From Parapristionchus giblindavisi (taxonomy: Eukaryota; Nematoda; Chromadorea; Rhabditida; Diplogasteridae): DNA of 64,000 nt. The translations under genes were made by a program, and so were the position numbers. Position 1 is the first letter of the stretch. The number at the start of each line of letters is the position of its first letter. Location of the stretch: assembly GCA_943737045.1 (NCBI GenBank), contig CALSFV010000013.1:1-64000 (forward strand). The letters run 5' to 3'. Of the stretch, positions 1 through 11,735 are shown piece after piece. The notes beneath the pieces were generated by a model. That model was not told where the DNA came from, searched no databases, and worked only from the letters and a program-made list of their open reading frames with translations.

Positions 1-228
1 ATTGATCGCTAGAAACATGAATGAACCATCAGGCCCCGTGCAGGGAAAGGCGCGCTTTTTGAAAATAGGAAAGTTCGGCAATAGGATTCAAACACGCAAC
101 CATGCGCTTTCTAGTCAGAAGTTTACGCTAAGGGAACGATAAGTAGTCTCCCTATCTTCTTGCATATCACTACACCCTTGCATAAGCGAGATGTAGGAAA
201 TTTGCATGATCATTCGCGGGTCTCCACC
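1..228 (-). mobile_element. Truncated TIR element with tRNA-like core
   Basis: On the minus strand this matches the elements at 47,829-48,160 and 54,777-57,934. It shares a GGTGG...CCCGCGAATG terminus (ending near 228), a tRNA-like B-box region (GTTTGAATCC), and the conserved AAAAAGCGCGCC and GATGGTTCATT blocks. The window starts inside it, so the other terminus is missing. It has diverged more than the other two copies and its A-box region has drifted, so it is probably an old copy. Confidence 0.7.
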
Positions 229-587
229 TTTAAAGTAACTCTATCAATGAATATTGGCCAATGGGATCGACCCATTATTGTGTAGTGTAAGTGGAAAAAA
301 GAGAAATAGATGGTGAGAAATTTAATTATGAAGTGATAGATATGTATATTCAACTAATACAATATGAGGAGATCTTCATATTTAGTGATAGAAATGATAA
401 AGAAGAGATTACTGTATAAAAGTGAAACAGTTTTTCAAATGTCCTCAAACCAAATTCATATGAGAGATAAAAAATTCTCACTGAATTCATAGTAAAAGGT
501 AGAAAAATCAATACAAAAAGGATAAATCGATGGAAAGATTTGAGACTGTTCCACCATGATGGAATAATGATAAGATTGATTAATTAT

Positions 588-660
588 CCCTCTCCCTCTC
601 CCTCTCCCTCTCCCTCCATCTCTTCCCATCTCTCCCTCTCCCTCCCTCTCCCTCTCTCCA
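588..660 (+). repeat. CTCCCT pyrimidine array
   Basis: Degenerate CTCCCT hexamers on the plus strand, the complement of the GGGAGA unit that dominates the block. First strand switch of the region. Confidence 0.85.
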
Positions 661-839
661 AGATCTCCTCCATAAATCATGATGATCATTTGATATATTC
701 TTATGAGAACGGTTCTCTTCTCCATTCGTTTTTTGTTCTTATCGAAACTAGAAACATTTGATCAAATGTTCCATTGTGTGTACAAATGAGATGAATGGTA
801 AACATCAGAATGAACGGTGATGACGTGCACCATGGTTAT

Positions 840-1155
840 GATAGGGCTGCTCCTGGAGGGGAGAGAGAGGGGAGCCTAGAGGTAGAGGGGAATCGTGAGG
901 TAGAAGGAGAGGGAGGGAGAGATTGAATCTCTTCCTTCTATTCAAGAGGGTTTCATCTGATTATTCAAGAAATGAAATTGAAGAGAAGAGGAAGAACGCT
1001 TATACTGATTGTGTATATAGACTGAAGAGAGGGAGAAAGAGGGGGGGGGGAGAGAGAGAAAGGGAGGGAGGAGAGGGGGGAAGGAGGAGAGGACTGAATA
1101 GGACTTTGTGTATATTTAGTGTGAGTCCATCACTTGTAGAGAGAGAGAGAGAGGG
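840..1155 (+). repeat. Degenerate GA-rich purine tracts
   Basis: Several purine tracts (about 850-925, 1028-1095, 1138-1154), including a short G run at about 1041-1050 and (GA)n. They are imperfect and interrupted by unique sequence. Confidence 0.7.
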
Positions 1156-1227
1156 ATTAAACTGGGCAATGATGCTTAAATTGAATTGGAGTGAAGTGAC
1201 TCTGTGACTGATTTCAGATACTGAATA

Positions 1228-1296
1228 AAGAGGGAGAGGGAGAGGGAGAGGGAGGGAGAGGGAGAGGGAGAGGGAGGGAGAGGGAGAGGGAGAGAT
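1228..1296 (+). repeat. GGGAGA hexamer array
   Basis: About 11 GGGAGA-like units with occasional GGGAGG variants. Confidence 0.85.
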
Positions 1297-1754
1297 TCAG
1301 TTACTCATTGGATAGTTGCACACACAATCAGGCCTCAATCTCATTATAAGGTCAAAGAAAAAGAGAATTCTACTATATAGAGAGAAGAGAGAAGAGATAG
1401 ATGAGTACAATATACAGTTTATCCTTATTCATTTTATCCTCTGATTAATGAATACGAGTTTTTGATTAGAGAGACTCACTCTACGGTTTACAAACAATTT
1501 TTGTTCATTATCTATTTAATAATTATATATTCACCTCACGTATTAGATTCAGTGTTCAATCGTGTTCCTCGTCAGTGATAGTGATGAAGAGGGAGAGGGA
1601 GAGATCCAAGAAGGAGAGGGAGAGAAGAGAGAGGGAGAGATGGTCGAAAGTACGTTGGAGAGGTATCTACAAATATAATGATAGAGCTAAGGTATGATAC
1701 TGTCTCTCTCTCTCACTCTTGAAGGATCTCCTCAGGCAGATTGACAGAATCGGA

Positions 1755-2051
1755 GGGAGAGGGAGAGGGAGAGAGTAAAAGGGAGAGGGAGAGGGAGAGA
1801 GTAAAAGGGAGAGGGAGAGGGAGAGGGAGAGGGAGAGGGAGAGGGAGAGGGAGAGGGAGAGGGAGAGGGAGAGGGAGAGGGAGAGGGAGAGGGAGAGGGA
1901 GAGGGAGAGGGAGAGGGAGAGGGAGAGGGAGAGGGAGAGGGAGAGGGAGAGGGAGAGGGAGAGGGAGAGGGAGAGGGAGAGGGAGAGGGAGAGGGAGAGG
2001 GAGAGGGAGAGGGAGAGGGAGAGGGAGAGCAAAAGGGAGAGGGAGAGGGAA
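1755..2051 (+). repeat. Longest GGGAGA hexamer array
   Basis: Two short GGGAGA blocks separated by GAGTAAAA spacers lead into an essentially uninterrupted run at 1807-2029, about 223 bp or about 37 hexamers, followed by GCAAAA and a last short block. It is a pure homopurine strand with mirror symmetry (GAGGGAG), the kind of sequence known to form H-DNA triplex. Its purity implies recent expansion or gene-conversion-like homogenisation. Confidence 0.95.
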
Positions 2052-2504
2052 TGGATATGCAAACTATCCATTTCGCGATAGCTACGACGGATATAGTACG
2101 AAAGTGAGGAACTAATTGAAATGATCGAATTGAATGATGGAATACAGAATACGGGATAGAGATATCACGATCAAGAGATATATTCAAGAGGTAGATATCG
2201 AAAATGTTCAAATATGAATAATAATAATACATGTGTTATGTGATGTATAACGGAAAATTTAATATATTACGAGAATTAAAATATTATTTTGGAATATGAA
2301 GGTATGTTAGTAACAAAGGTTTCGATAAACAAAAAAGTAAAATGGAGTGATATGCAAATGCAACCATCAGAATGATTTGAGATAAAGAACAATAGAAGAT
2401 GGAGAAGAAAAAGAAGATTCAAGTTGGAAGAAGATTTGTGATCAGTAAGGATAAGATGTGAAGTGATAGATCGTATCAACCGGAAGTCTGAATGGTAGAG
2501 AGAG

Positions 2505-2566
2505 GGAGAGGGAGAGAGGAAAGGGGAAGAGGGAGGGAGAGAGGAAAGAGGGAGAGGGAGAGAGTG
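2505..2566 (+). repeat. GGGAGA purine tract
   Basis: Imperfect GGGAGA and GAGGAAA units on the plus strand. Confidence 0.75.
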
Positions 2567-2678
2567 GATGGTCAACTTCTTTTCGCCTCTAGTTTACCTC
2601 TAGAATATGTGCCTCTCCCCTGTGGTATTCTATGATTATTCAAGAGATGAGCTTCTGAATGAGAGAAGAAGTTGATTG

Positions 2679-2893
2679 GAGAGAGGGAGAGGGAGAGGGA
2701 GAGGGAGAGGGAGAGGGAGAGGGAGAGGGAGAGGGAGAGGGAGAGGGAGAGGGAGAGGGAGAGGTATAGGGGGGAAGGATAGGGAGAGGGAGGGAGAGAG
2801 AGAGGGGGGAGGTAGAGGGAGAGGTATAGGGGGGAAGGAGAGGGAGAGGGAGGGAGAGAGAGAGAGGGGGAGAGGTAGAGGGAGAGATAGAGG
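2679..2893 (+). repeat. Compound GGGAGA array with higher-order repeat
   Basis: About 80 bp of clean GGGAGA hexamers, then two copies of a roughly 60 bp higher-order unit beginning GAGGTATAGGGGGGAAGGA (about 2761 and 2821). The array has therefore been duplicated in segments as well as by slippage. Confidence 0.9.
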
Positions 2894-3117
2894 TAGGGAG
2901 GATAGATGGCTGATAGGGGGATAGATGTTATCGAGTCTGGCTTCCATATAGAGAGTTAGAAGATTGTAAAATGTGTAGTATAAATGTATTATCCTTGAGA
3001 ATAAGACGTATGAATGAATGAATAATGTATACTGAGGAGTAGATGAAGTATAAGGAGGGACTGAAAGAATTGAATGAAGAATAAGACGAATTATGCATGT
3101 TTAGATCGTGAGAGAAT

Positions 3118-3385
3118 AGAAGAGGAAGAGGAAGAGGGAGAGGCAGAGGGAGAGGAAGAGGTTGAGGGAGAGGAAGAGGTAGAGGGAGAGGAAGAGGTAG
3201 AGGGAGAGGAAGAGGGAGAGAGAGAGGTATAGGGAGAGGCAGAGGGAGAGGAAGAGGTAGAGGGAGAGGAAGAGGGAGAGAGAGAGGTAGAGGGAGAGGC
3301 AGAGGGAGAGAGAGATGAGGAATGAGAAGTAGAGGGAGATGGAGGTGGAGATTTTGAGGGAGAGAGGGAGAGGAAGAGTATGGTA
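3118..3385 (+). repeat. Higher-order GGAAGAGG/GGGAGAGG array
   Basis: Purine array in which hexamers vary in a repeating pattern (GAAGAGGTAGAGGGAGAG and GAGAGAGAGGTAGAGGG blocks). Blocks of about 54-60 bp are repeated. Confidence 0.85.
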
Positions 3386-3696
3386 CTTTGAGAGAAGGAG
3401 ATAGATCTAACGGTAAACTGGGAGTAATAAAACGATTAAAAAGAGAAGGGTATTGTATATAGAATAGGATAAGAGATTGACCTAATATAACTAGTACTCT
3501 AATATATTTTATCTCATCGAATATTCTCATGGTTTCGATCAATTTACATTGAAACCCTAAAGAAACATCTTCGTTTCTTAAGAGTCCAAGAGTAAAATAA
3601 GGTTGACAAGAATTTCAACGTCTTTCTTTTACTATTGGATTACTAGTGGTCATTACATAAGTGGAGATGTTACTAATGAGAAAAGTTAGAAGAGGT

Positions 3697-3723
3697 GGAG
3701 AAAGGGAGAGGGAGGGAGAGAGC

Positions 3724-3775
<52 letters not shown>

Positions 3776-3805
3776 AGAGGAAGAGGGAGAGATGGGAGGA
3801 GGGGG
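3697..3805 (+). repeat. (GA)n and GGGAGA array
   Basis: GGGAGA units flank a (GA)n dinucleotide core at about 3720-3763. Confidence 0.85.
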
Positions 3806-4417
3806 ATGAAATAGACTTGGAACCCTATTCTCTTCACTCCATTTAGAGTCCCTTTCTAGTCTAAGCTGAAAATGAGGCCGTCCCCTCTTACTCCTTCTTC
3901 TTTTTTCTACCATACCCATTGATGCTTTTAATCGGAAAGATCAAAGATCAAATGTACAAAAACCAAAGATCAAAGTGCGTAGAAATCGTTAGATTCTTGC
4001 AAAAACAAGAAGTCTAATAGGAAATGGTCGGAATATCAGATAAGGGTTCGAAACTGAAAAAAGGAAATTAGAATTGAGAAAAAAGGAGAATGAAAATAAA
4101 CTATTAAATTGAATAGAAACAAGAACAATCAACATTTCAGGCTTCTATATTATTTTATAAAGTGATTCGATTAATATTTTTACTGAATATGAGAAGCCAT
4201 AACGCATATCAAGCTAGAGGAGAAATAGTCTATAGTATTGAAGTAAACAAAATATGTAAATTTATAGAAGGAACTGTATAAATGAAGTCTCATAGAGAAT
4301 AGATCTATAGGGAAAAGAGAAGAAAGAACTTCAGTCGATATTATCATAAGGCTTGATCTGAAAGAGACTAAAAGCATTCCATGAAGACCTTGAGGGCATG
4401 AACGAGAGACTGAGAGG

Positions 4418-4526
4418 ATAAGGGAGAGGGAGAGAGAAGGAGAGAGAGGGAGAGGGAGAGAGAGGGAGAGGGAGAGGGAGAGAGAGGGAGAGGGAGAGGG
4501 AGAGAGAGGGAGAGGGAGAGGCAGAG
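4418..4526 (+). repeat. GGGAGA array with 36 bp-like periodicity
   Basis: GGGAGA hexamers in which GAGAGAGGGAGAGGGAGAGG recurs at roughly regular spacing. Confidence 0.85.
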
Positions 4527-5097
4527 ATTGATCTCTTAGAAAGAACAGTGCGCACATGCGAACTTTGCTGATGCGCGGTAATGCGAACATACATAGATGG
4601 AAGATAGAGGGAGGGAGGGGTGGGGATAGTATGAGAGAGGGGGAGGAAGAAGGATGGAAGAAGGAGAGATAGAAAAGTGACTCGTAAGTGGTGATTAGTA
4701 CAAGAGAGAGAGATGGTGATTAAATATTATGTTAGTTTAGAGGGGAGGAGAGATTGTTTATTATGTAGTTCTAAATAGAAATGGAGGAAGGAATCAGAAG
4801 ATCAATAGAATAAAATGAATGTACAGTTAGAATAAGTTGGAGAAAGAGATGAAGGATTAGTGGAAAAGAGATTGAATGTGTAGTGATTAGACGTAACAGA
4901 AGGAATATAGCAATTGTGATATTATATATGATATATGAAATGATTATGAATTGATAGAGTTCAATGATCTATTCGTTTTATTGGGTAAACTGTTGACAAA
5001 GAAGGGAATATTGTTGAAATAGGAAAGAATATGAAAGATGATCTGGATGTGAGAAGAACCCCCCGGGGTGAAGATGAATGTAGAGGGATGATCATAG

Positions 5098-5252
5098 ATG
5101 GAGGGAGAGGGAGAGGGAGAAGGAGAGGGGGAGAGGGAGAGGGAGAGGGAGAAGGAGAGGGGGAGAGGGAGAGGGAGAGGGAGAAGGAGAGGGGGAGAGG
5201 GAGAGGGAGAGAGTTAGGGAGAGGGAGAGAAGTGGAATAGAGAGGGAGAGGG
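5098..5252 (+). repeat. GGGAGA array with repeated AAGGAGAGGGGGAG variant
   Basis: Three regularly spaced copies of a variant (AAGGAGAGGGGGAGAGGG) within the hexamer array show higher-order duplication. Confidence 0.85.
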
Positions 5253-5357
5253 AGAACTGATAGATGATTGTAGACACCTGCTTCTTTTTCGTGAGTTGTT
5301 TCGAGGGTGAGAGGTATCCATTAATCAATTGAGGAGATGTTGAAGAACAAGTGGACT

Positions 5358-5422
5358 GAGAGGAAAGAGGGAGAGTGAGAGGGAAGGGGAGAGGGAGAGG
5401 GGAGAGAGGGAGAGGGAAGAGG
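5358..5422 (+). repeat. GGGAGA purine tract
   Basis: Imperfect GGGAGA tract with GGGAAGGGG interruptions. Confidence 0.75.
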
Positions 5423-5997
5423 ACAACATGGTGGATATAAATAAGCAACATAAAGGAGTACCGACATGAAATGTACGGTAGTTGTTGTCTTAGACAACCA
5501 TATGTGTTCAGATTCAAATGAAAGTATATTCATTCTTTGAATTCATTCCTGATTCAGGGACACAATCATCTTCTCTTATACCATTCACTTCGATAGTGTT
5601 GCGACCCTTTCAAAAACTAGGAGTGTTATATCTCACTGAGATATTGGAACGAAAATACCATGACACACGAATAGCCTGAGGATGAATGATCTATTCATTC
5701 AAATATCTTCATTCTATCAATCAATCAATAGACTCCATCTACAGAATTAGACAATGAATGAAGACAGTTGTCCATTAGTTATTCGAACTGTCTCTCTCTC
5801 TCTCCCTCCCATTCTCCCTCTCCCTTTCTCTCACTATCTACGATGGCGCCATTCCTGTATTCCATCATGTCTTGTAGACAGTTCAGAAGAATGATGAGAA
5901 GGATAGGAAGAGGGACAAAGTTGGTCCCTTTTTGCTGTTGAACATCAATAGTTAACTTGTCTTTTTTTGTTTCTCGAGAGAAGGTCAGAGGTAAGTG

Positions 5998-6058
5998 AGG
6001 AAGAGGGAGAGGGGATAGAGGAGAGAGGAGAGAGGGAGAGAGAGGAGATCAGTATCGA
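5998..6058 (+). repeat. GA-rich purine tract
   Basis: Imperfect GGGAGA and GAGAGGA tract. Confidence 0.7.
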
Positions 6059-6202
6059 GAGGTAGAGAGATTAAAAAGAGTAATAAGGATAGAGAAATGA
6101 TCCTTGATATGAATCTTTCTTCATTCTTTTATGCTTCACTTACCATTTCGTAGTCACACAAAAATAGTAATCATCAAATGAATGAAGAGATTCCATAAGA
6201 AT

Positions 6203-6224
6203 GAATCTCTCCCTCTCCCTCTCC

Positions 6225-6263
<39 letters not shown>

Positions 6264-6316
6264 CCCCCTCTCTCTCTCTCCCTCTCCCTCTCTCCCTCTC
6301 CCTCTCTCCCTCTCTA
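6203..6316 (+). repeat. (CT)n and CTCCCT pyrimidine array
   Basis: CTCCCT units, a (CT)n core of about 30 bp, then CTCCCT again: the opposite strand polarity to most neighbours. Confidence 0.9.
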
Positions 6317-6587
6317 CGCTACAAAGAAATCTCAACATCCTTCTATTCTTTCAAGTGTGATGGGGAAAGAATATAAGGCTGAATTAAATATTACCATCTC
6401 ACGAATTCATATACCCCGTCTGCATCGAATTAACATTTTGTACAGCTACCGTAATCCACACCATCTCACCTACCTTCATCGGGGATATCACAAACTGACA
6501 AATGTATTGGACCACCGTCAATGTGGCGAAAACGGAACAATAAAAAGCAGAAAATGTGATTGATGAAAGATCAAAGGAATGACCATG

Positions 6588-6622
6588 AAGAAGAAGAAGA
6601 AGAAGAAGAAGGAGGAGGAGGA
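6588..6622 (+). repeat. (GAA)n/(GGA)n microsatellite
   Basis: A run of AGA trinucleotides followed by GGA triplets. Confidence 0.9.
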
Positions 6623-6697
6623 TAAGGAGAGTGATGATAGATAGATGATCAGTTAGATTCATGGAGGGAACAATGTTCTACTTCTACAGTGGACAAT

Positions 6698-6825
6698 CTC
6701 TACCTCTACCTCTCCCTCTCCCTTCTACCTCTCCCTCTCCCTTCTACCCCTCCCTCTCCTTCTCCCTTATACCTCTCCCTCTCCTTTCTCCCTCTCCCTC
6801 TCACTCTCCATCTCCTTATCCCTTA
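6698..6825 (+). repeat. CTCCCT array with TTCTACC variants
   Basis: Pyrimidine array with regularly recurring TTCTACCTCTCC and TTATACC variants. The resulting Ser/Pro/Leu open frame is repeat-coded. Confidence 0.85.
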
Positions 6826-6911
6826 AGCCGCACCTCTTGTACTTGTGTAGGTATTGAAACCGGTAACGGACAGAGAAACACCCCAAATCTGATGGTTTAG
6901 AGGGGTAAAAA

Positions 6912-7100
6912 GGGTAGAGGAAGGGAGAAGGAGAGGGAGAGAAAAGGAGAGGGAGAGACGTTTGCAGATGTATCATGTTAAAGTCAGTTAGAGTTGACGG
7001 AGAAGAAGAACATAATTGGGGGATGAGACGAGAGTTTGATTTGCATAAAGAGGAAGAAGTAGAAAAGGAGAGGGAGAGGGAGAGAGAGAGGAGAGGGGGG
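6912..7100 (+). repeat. Two GGGAGA purine tracts
   Basis: Tracts at about 6912-6958 and 7050-7100 with AT-rich sequence between them. Confidence 0.7.
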
Positions 7101-7239
7101 ATATCTGAATGCCCAAGTTGTACAAATCAGTGGACCCTCGGGAGTCAAGGAATTCGACGAAAGAAGAAGAAGAAAGAGAGATTTATGGTAGACGATTTAT
7201 CAATCTGAAGAAGAAGATGTACAAGTTGATGAAACCAAT

Positions 7240-7240
7240 A

Positions 7241-7282
<42 letters not shown>
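7240..7282 (+). repeat. (CT)n microsatellite
   Basis: Nearly pure CT dinucleotide run of about 40 bp. Confidence 0.95.
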
Positions 7283-7286
<4 letters not shown>

Positions 7287-7497
7287 ATCTCTATTTTCTA
7301 AACCTCCAGGACTGGACATGGGAATGCTAAATCTGAAGTCTCTAACAAATATACCACGTAATACAAATGTGGAGAGACTTATTAGAGACTAAAGATTGTG
7401 ATTGAAGAGAATAAAAAGATGAATGAAGACCGATATTAAACATATGTGGAAGATGAACACTGACAAAATGAGTGTTAGGATATCTCAATATGATCGA

Positions 7498-7554
7498 TGA
7501 GAAGGAGAGGTAGAGAGAGAGGTAGAGGTAGAGGTAGAGGGAGAGGGAGAGGGG
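7498..7554 (+). repeat. GGGAGA/GGTAGA purine tract
   Basis: GAGGTA and GAGGGA hexamers, ending abruptly in unique sequence. Confidence 0.8.
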
Positions 7555-8561
7555 GTTGAAAGCCGCCCTTTTATCCTATTCCTTCTCTAGGTACGTGGTG
7601 TCTGTCATCAACTTATGATTGATAGACTGATTACTACGTCTTTACGATCTTCCGATGGAAGAAGATGACAAGGATGTGTGGAAGTCATCGAGATATTGGT
7701 ATCGAACCAGGAAATTGGCAATGTGCCAGGCATTTTAATGGAGAGTAAAAGGTTTTAGAGGAGAAATGGTACATGATGGCAATATTTTCAATGATTGTAT
7801 ATTTCGGAGAGAGATATGTTGTAACTGTGTAAAAAAAAGTCTCTTCTTCTCTCTCCATCTCTATATCATTCTAATATTAGCTGTGTCGCTTGATCTTTTG
7901 TATCTTGTTCTATTCTTCAATCGAACATTATCTACTCTGACCATATTCTCTCTCAGATGGAGAAAGTGAGAGATTGTTGTCAGAGTGGACAGATTCTCTT
8001 CTTCGTAAGGTTTCATAGCTCAATTGTCTATTGGTAATTGAAATTGTTAAACTAGCCTGATATTCGATGTTTGAGGGTAGATCAATTACGTGAGTGATTA
8101 TCGATTGATCAGATCTAGAATATAAATATGATTAGAGACGATGGTGTAGAAATTATAATTGTGCTTATAAGAAAATTGTGAAAGATACAGAGAGAGGAAT
8201 AAATGAAAGAAGAAGAGTCGAGAGAAGGGGAGGTACGGTAAAAGAAGGAGATCCTCGAGTTTATTCGTGTCTACACTACCCACAAAAATTGTTAGTGTAC
8301 ATCTCCGTGAATACAAGACAAATATTCTATAATGATGCCTCGACTACCATAATTCGAGCAGAAAGTTCATTGATGTACCAGGAACTTGAACGATGTATGG
8401 AAAATAGCAAACGAAGTGCAATTATAATTACTAGCCAATGAGGTACATGAGCTATACAGTAAGCCAATGGAATCTAGTTGAGAATATAATGAAATATGAT
8501 ACTGACGTATAACAAATCCCCAGGTTCTTCTTCTTTTTAAAGTGACACCCTAAGAAAATTT

Positions 8562-8660
8562 AAAACTCTCTGCTCTGACCACACTCTCTCGCTTTCCTTG
8601 TCTACGAGAGAGTATTGCCAATGCGGAGAGCAAAATTAGCTTGGGTTGTGCCTTTAATAG
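8562..8660 (+). repeat. Dispersed repeat, copy 1
   Basis: Resembles 59,890-59,988. Shared blocks include CTCTGMTCTGAY, TCTCTCGCTTT, TTGTCTACGA, AGCAAAATTAGCTTG and TTTAATRG. No termini could be fixed. The two copies lie about 51 kb apart in unrelated contexts, so it is a dispersed repeat. Confidence 0.6.
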
Positions 8661-8851
8661 CTCGAAATAGTTTAATAAATAATACAATGGTAATTATTAT
8701 GCAAAAAAAATTAAATGAGAGAAGAGAGAATAACAATAATCATTATGACTAAAATCGTTTCCATAAGAAAGAGAAACGGTTTGAGGACCAAGAATTAATC
8801 TAGTCAAAACAGTCAAGCACACTCACAACTACTGTCAGCTAATATCTAATA

Positions 8852-8900
8852 TCCCTCCCTCTCCCTCTCTCTCTCCCTCTCACTCTCCCTCTCTCTTTCC
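8852..8900 (+). repeat. CTCCCT pyrimidine array
   Basis: CTCCCT and CTCTCT units. Confidence 0.8.
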
Positions 8901-9329
8901 TCTCATCTAATTATCTCAATATAATCACAATAACAACTACAGCATCGTGCCCTCTCTCAATGTGGTAAAACGAGACGAGATTGGACTAATTATCATAACA
9001 AATACAGTAGAGGTCCTCTATCGGTGCTAACCAGAACAAGTCCGACCTCGGTGTGAATAAAAAGAAAAGCGGACTCGAGAAATAGATATGAAAGTGTATT
9101 CATGCATGAATGTAGTCGAATTGTTTCATATCTAACTCACTCTCTTTCTCTAAACACTCTCTCACTTTCATGTACTCTCTCATCATCTTTCTTTCTCTAA
9201 CATTCTGTCACTCTCTTCATTCTACCTTATCTCTCATCTAATTAGAGTCGCTCATGAATAAGGAGGACGACTAAGTGTAATGGAGCTTGTCTTGATTTGA
9301 GTAATACCCCAAGATAGCCATACCTCGAG

Positions 9330-9433
9330 GATCTCTCCCTCTCCCTTTTCTCCCTCTCCCCTCCCTCTCCTTCTACCTCTCCCTCTCCCTCTCCCTCTCC
9401 CTCTCCTTCTCCTTCTCCTTCTACCTCTCCCTC
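9330..9433 (+). repeat. CTCCCT/CTCCTT pyrimidine array
   Basis: CTCCCT hexamers with blocks of CTCCTT and a TCTACC variant repeated at both ends of a clean core. Confidence 0.85.
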
Positions 9434-9702
9434 ACTATCATTAGGTGAAAACATTTCAATTCCGGTACTTATAAGATACATATTCTTTGTAGTAGTAAAA
9501 GGAGAGAATAAAGATATTATGATTATGAGAATAGAAGTGAATGATGAGATGAATGATATTGTACAACTATAGTTTAGATTGATAACCAATGATATCGGGA
9601 GAAGATGAAGAGATTGTAAATTTATCAAGACATTCTCTCTCCCTCTCTCATTCGTGACCATATTGAGCTTAAAGTGTCGTTCAATCCATCATGATTTGAG
9701 AA

Positions 9703-9768
9703 GAAGAGGGAGAGAGGGAGAGAGGGAGAGGGAGAGGGAGAGGTAGAGGGAGAGGGAGAGGGGGAAGC
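9703..9768 (+). repeat. GGGAGA array
   Basis: Purine array of opposite polarity to the one about 270 bp upstream, so the two could base-pair as an inverted pair. Confidence 0.85.
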
Positions 9769-10339
9769 TTAAGCCCTGGATTGGGCGCTCACTTATTATG
9801 AACAATAAGAACGAAGACGGAATAATGAAAGGAGAAAGGGGTAATCTCTGTATTGATGGTATGTTTAGTATATATATATGTATATAGAATACAGTAACCA
9901 TGAAGAAGTTAGTAAGAGGGGAATATTTCGTGTTAAGATGAAGAAGTGAAGAAGTAATGGAGAATATGAGTGGATTACAAAAAAGAGGAGATGAAAAGAG
10001 AAAGAAGATGAACGAATTGTGATAAGTAATGAAGTAATAATAGAAGATTTATTAATATGGGAAAGGAGATGAAGGAGAAGAGGAGGAAGGGGAGAGTGGA
10101 CAGAGGACTACGATAGGGATACTGTATAAGATTGATTATCGAATGAATAGTGTTAGAATATGTAGATCATTGAGATATCGATTAGTAGATCCCATAATGG
10201 TAGACTTCTTTTCATTTCATATACTATTTCTATGATATCGGATTCTTACTAAACTCATTTTGATTAAAGACTTTAATAGTAGAACAAATGAATGTAATCT
10301 ACAAGAAAAGCTGTTCACCTCATATCCAACTACTTCTAT

Positions 10340-10592
10340 ATTTTCTCTCCTCCCCTCTCCCTTTTTCCTCTCTCCTTTCTCCTCCTCCTTCTCCTCCTTC
10401 TCCCCTTCCCTTCCTTCTCCTTCACACCCACTTTCTCTAATGGGTAGATGCCTTCAGAATGGGACGTCTTCATTATATGAAGAAAGATGTACTCTTTGTA
10501 TACGACATATGACTCGATGGAGGGAGGGGCGGGGAGAGGAGGGGGGTGGAGAGGGAGAGAGAGGGAGGGAGAGGGGGGAGGGGGGGGGGAGA
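10340..10592 (+). repeat. Pyrimidine tract followed by purine tract
   Basis: A CT-rich tract (10,340-10,435) and a GA/G-rich tract (10,517-10,592, with a 9-base G run) sit 80 bp apart in opposite polarity and could form a hairpin. Confidence 0.8.
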
Positions 10593-10928
10593 CAAAGATG
10601 TTCTTCTTCATCCCGGAATAGCCGACAGACATTACATTACATACACGTCTCTTCTTCCATGAAAAGATGATAGTCAATGTGAATTGTTACTTGAACAACT
10701 ATGATAATACAATTATTGATTAATTTATCGATCCTATCAGTTTTGATACCAATCAATATTCGTTGATCTACTACATAATCAAATGATGAGATACAATGAA
10801 TAGAGTCTTCAATAATCATAAAATGTATGATTAAAAGAATGAAATGGTTGAGATTGATTCAATAAGGAACCATTTGAACAAACAGTGGGCAGATGGGTTA
10901 CTTTATTTTATATCTATTGCATCCTAGC

Positions 10929-10942
10929 TCTCTCTCCCTCCC

Positions 10943-10988
<46 letters not shown>
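10929..10988 (+). repeat. (CT)n microsatellite
   Basis: CTCCCTCCCTTCC lead-in, then about 45 bp of CT dinucleotides. Confidence 0.9.
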
Positions 10989-10989
<1 letters not shown>

Positions 10990-11096
10990 TATCGTTTCAC
11001 CTCCTTGTTCACACATAGACCACTGATTAATGTTGAACAGTCGTCGTTTTATGCAAATGAGACCACCAATGGAGAGTACAGAAGAATTGATAGTTG

Positions 11097-11158
11097 GAGA
11101 GAGGGAGAAGGAGAGGGAGAAGGAGAGGGAGAAGGAGAGGGAGAGGGAGAGAGGAGGT
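11097..11158 (+). repeat. GGGAGA/GGAGAA array
   Basis: Purine array with alternating GGGAGA and AGGAGA units. A looser GA-rich tract follows at 11,258-11,302. Confidence 0.85.
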
Positions 11159-11639
11159 AGATGTGAGAGAGAGAGATTGAAACCATTCCTGGACGTTATT
11201 TGATCACACTCATTATCCCATAGTTACAGTACCATCTTCAAGTTAATCATGGAGTAGAAGGGGAGAGAGGGGAAGGAGAGATGGAGTGGAGGGGGGAGAG
11301 TAATGGAAATGAGATGGTGATGATATACTGAAGTGAATGAAATGGTCCATGAAGGTGTTTGGACTATTGGAATAGTTTACAGTTTAATTAGGTGGAGAGG
11401 AATAAATGATAGAAGATAGAGAGAGGGATTGGAGAGATATCATTATGAAACATAAACACTTGATAGATTTGTTGATAAGTATAAGGCTTGGATAAAATGT
11501 ATCAAAGTTCAAAGATCATATCGATCGTCGATATTCTAGATGTAATTGATATGAAATAGTCAAAACATAGAAAATAGGTTAATAGAATCATGCGATCAGT
11601 ATTATGATAGACGATCATACAAGTTTAGTGTCCATTTTT

Positions 11640-11735
11640 ACTATTTCTTTACTTCCTCTCTCCCTCTCCTTCTTTCTCCCTCTTCCCTCTCTCTCCCCTC
11701 CTACTCCGTCCTCTCCCCTTCTTCTCATCTCTTTA
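11640..11735 (+). repeat. CT-rich pyrimidine tract
   Basis: Degenerate CTCCCT/CTTCC tract. Confidence 0.65.

Noticed and set aside
1667..2232. Long open frames of Ser-Leu, Ser-Pro or Gly-Arg repeats
   Set aside because: They are frame-independent translations of the GGGAGA hexamer array; all phases are open because the unit has no stop.
2636..3542. 103- and 204-codon frames over purine arrays
   Set aside because: Low-complexity repeat translation with decayed flanks, no splice structure and no homology-like segment.
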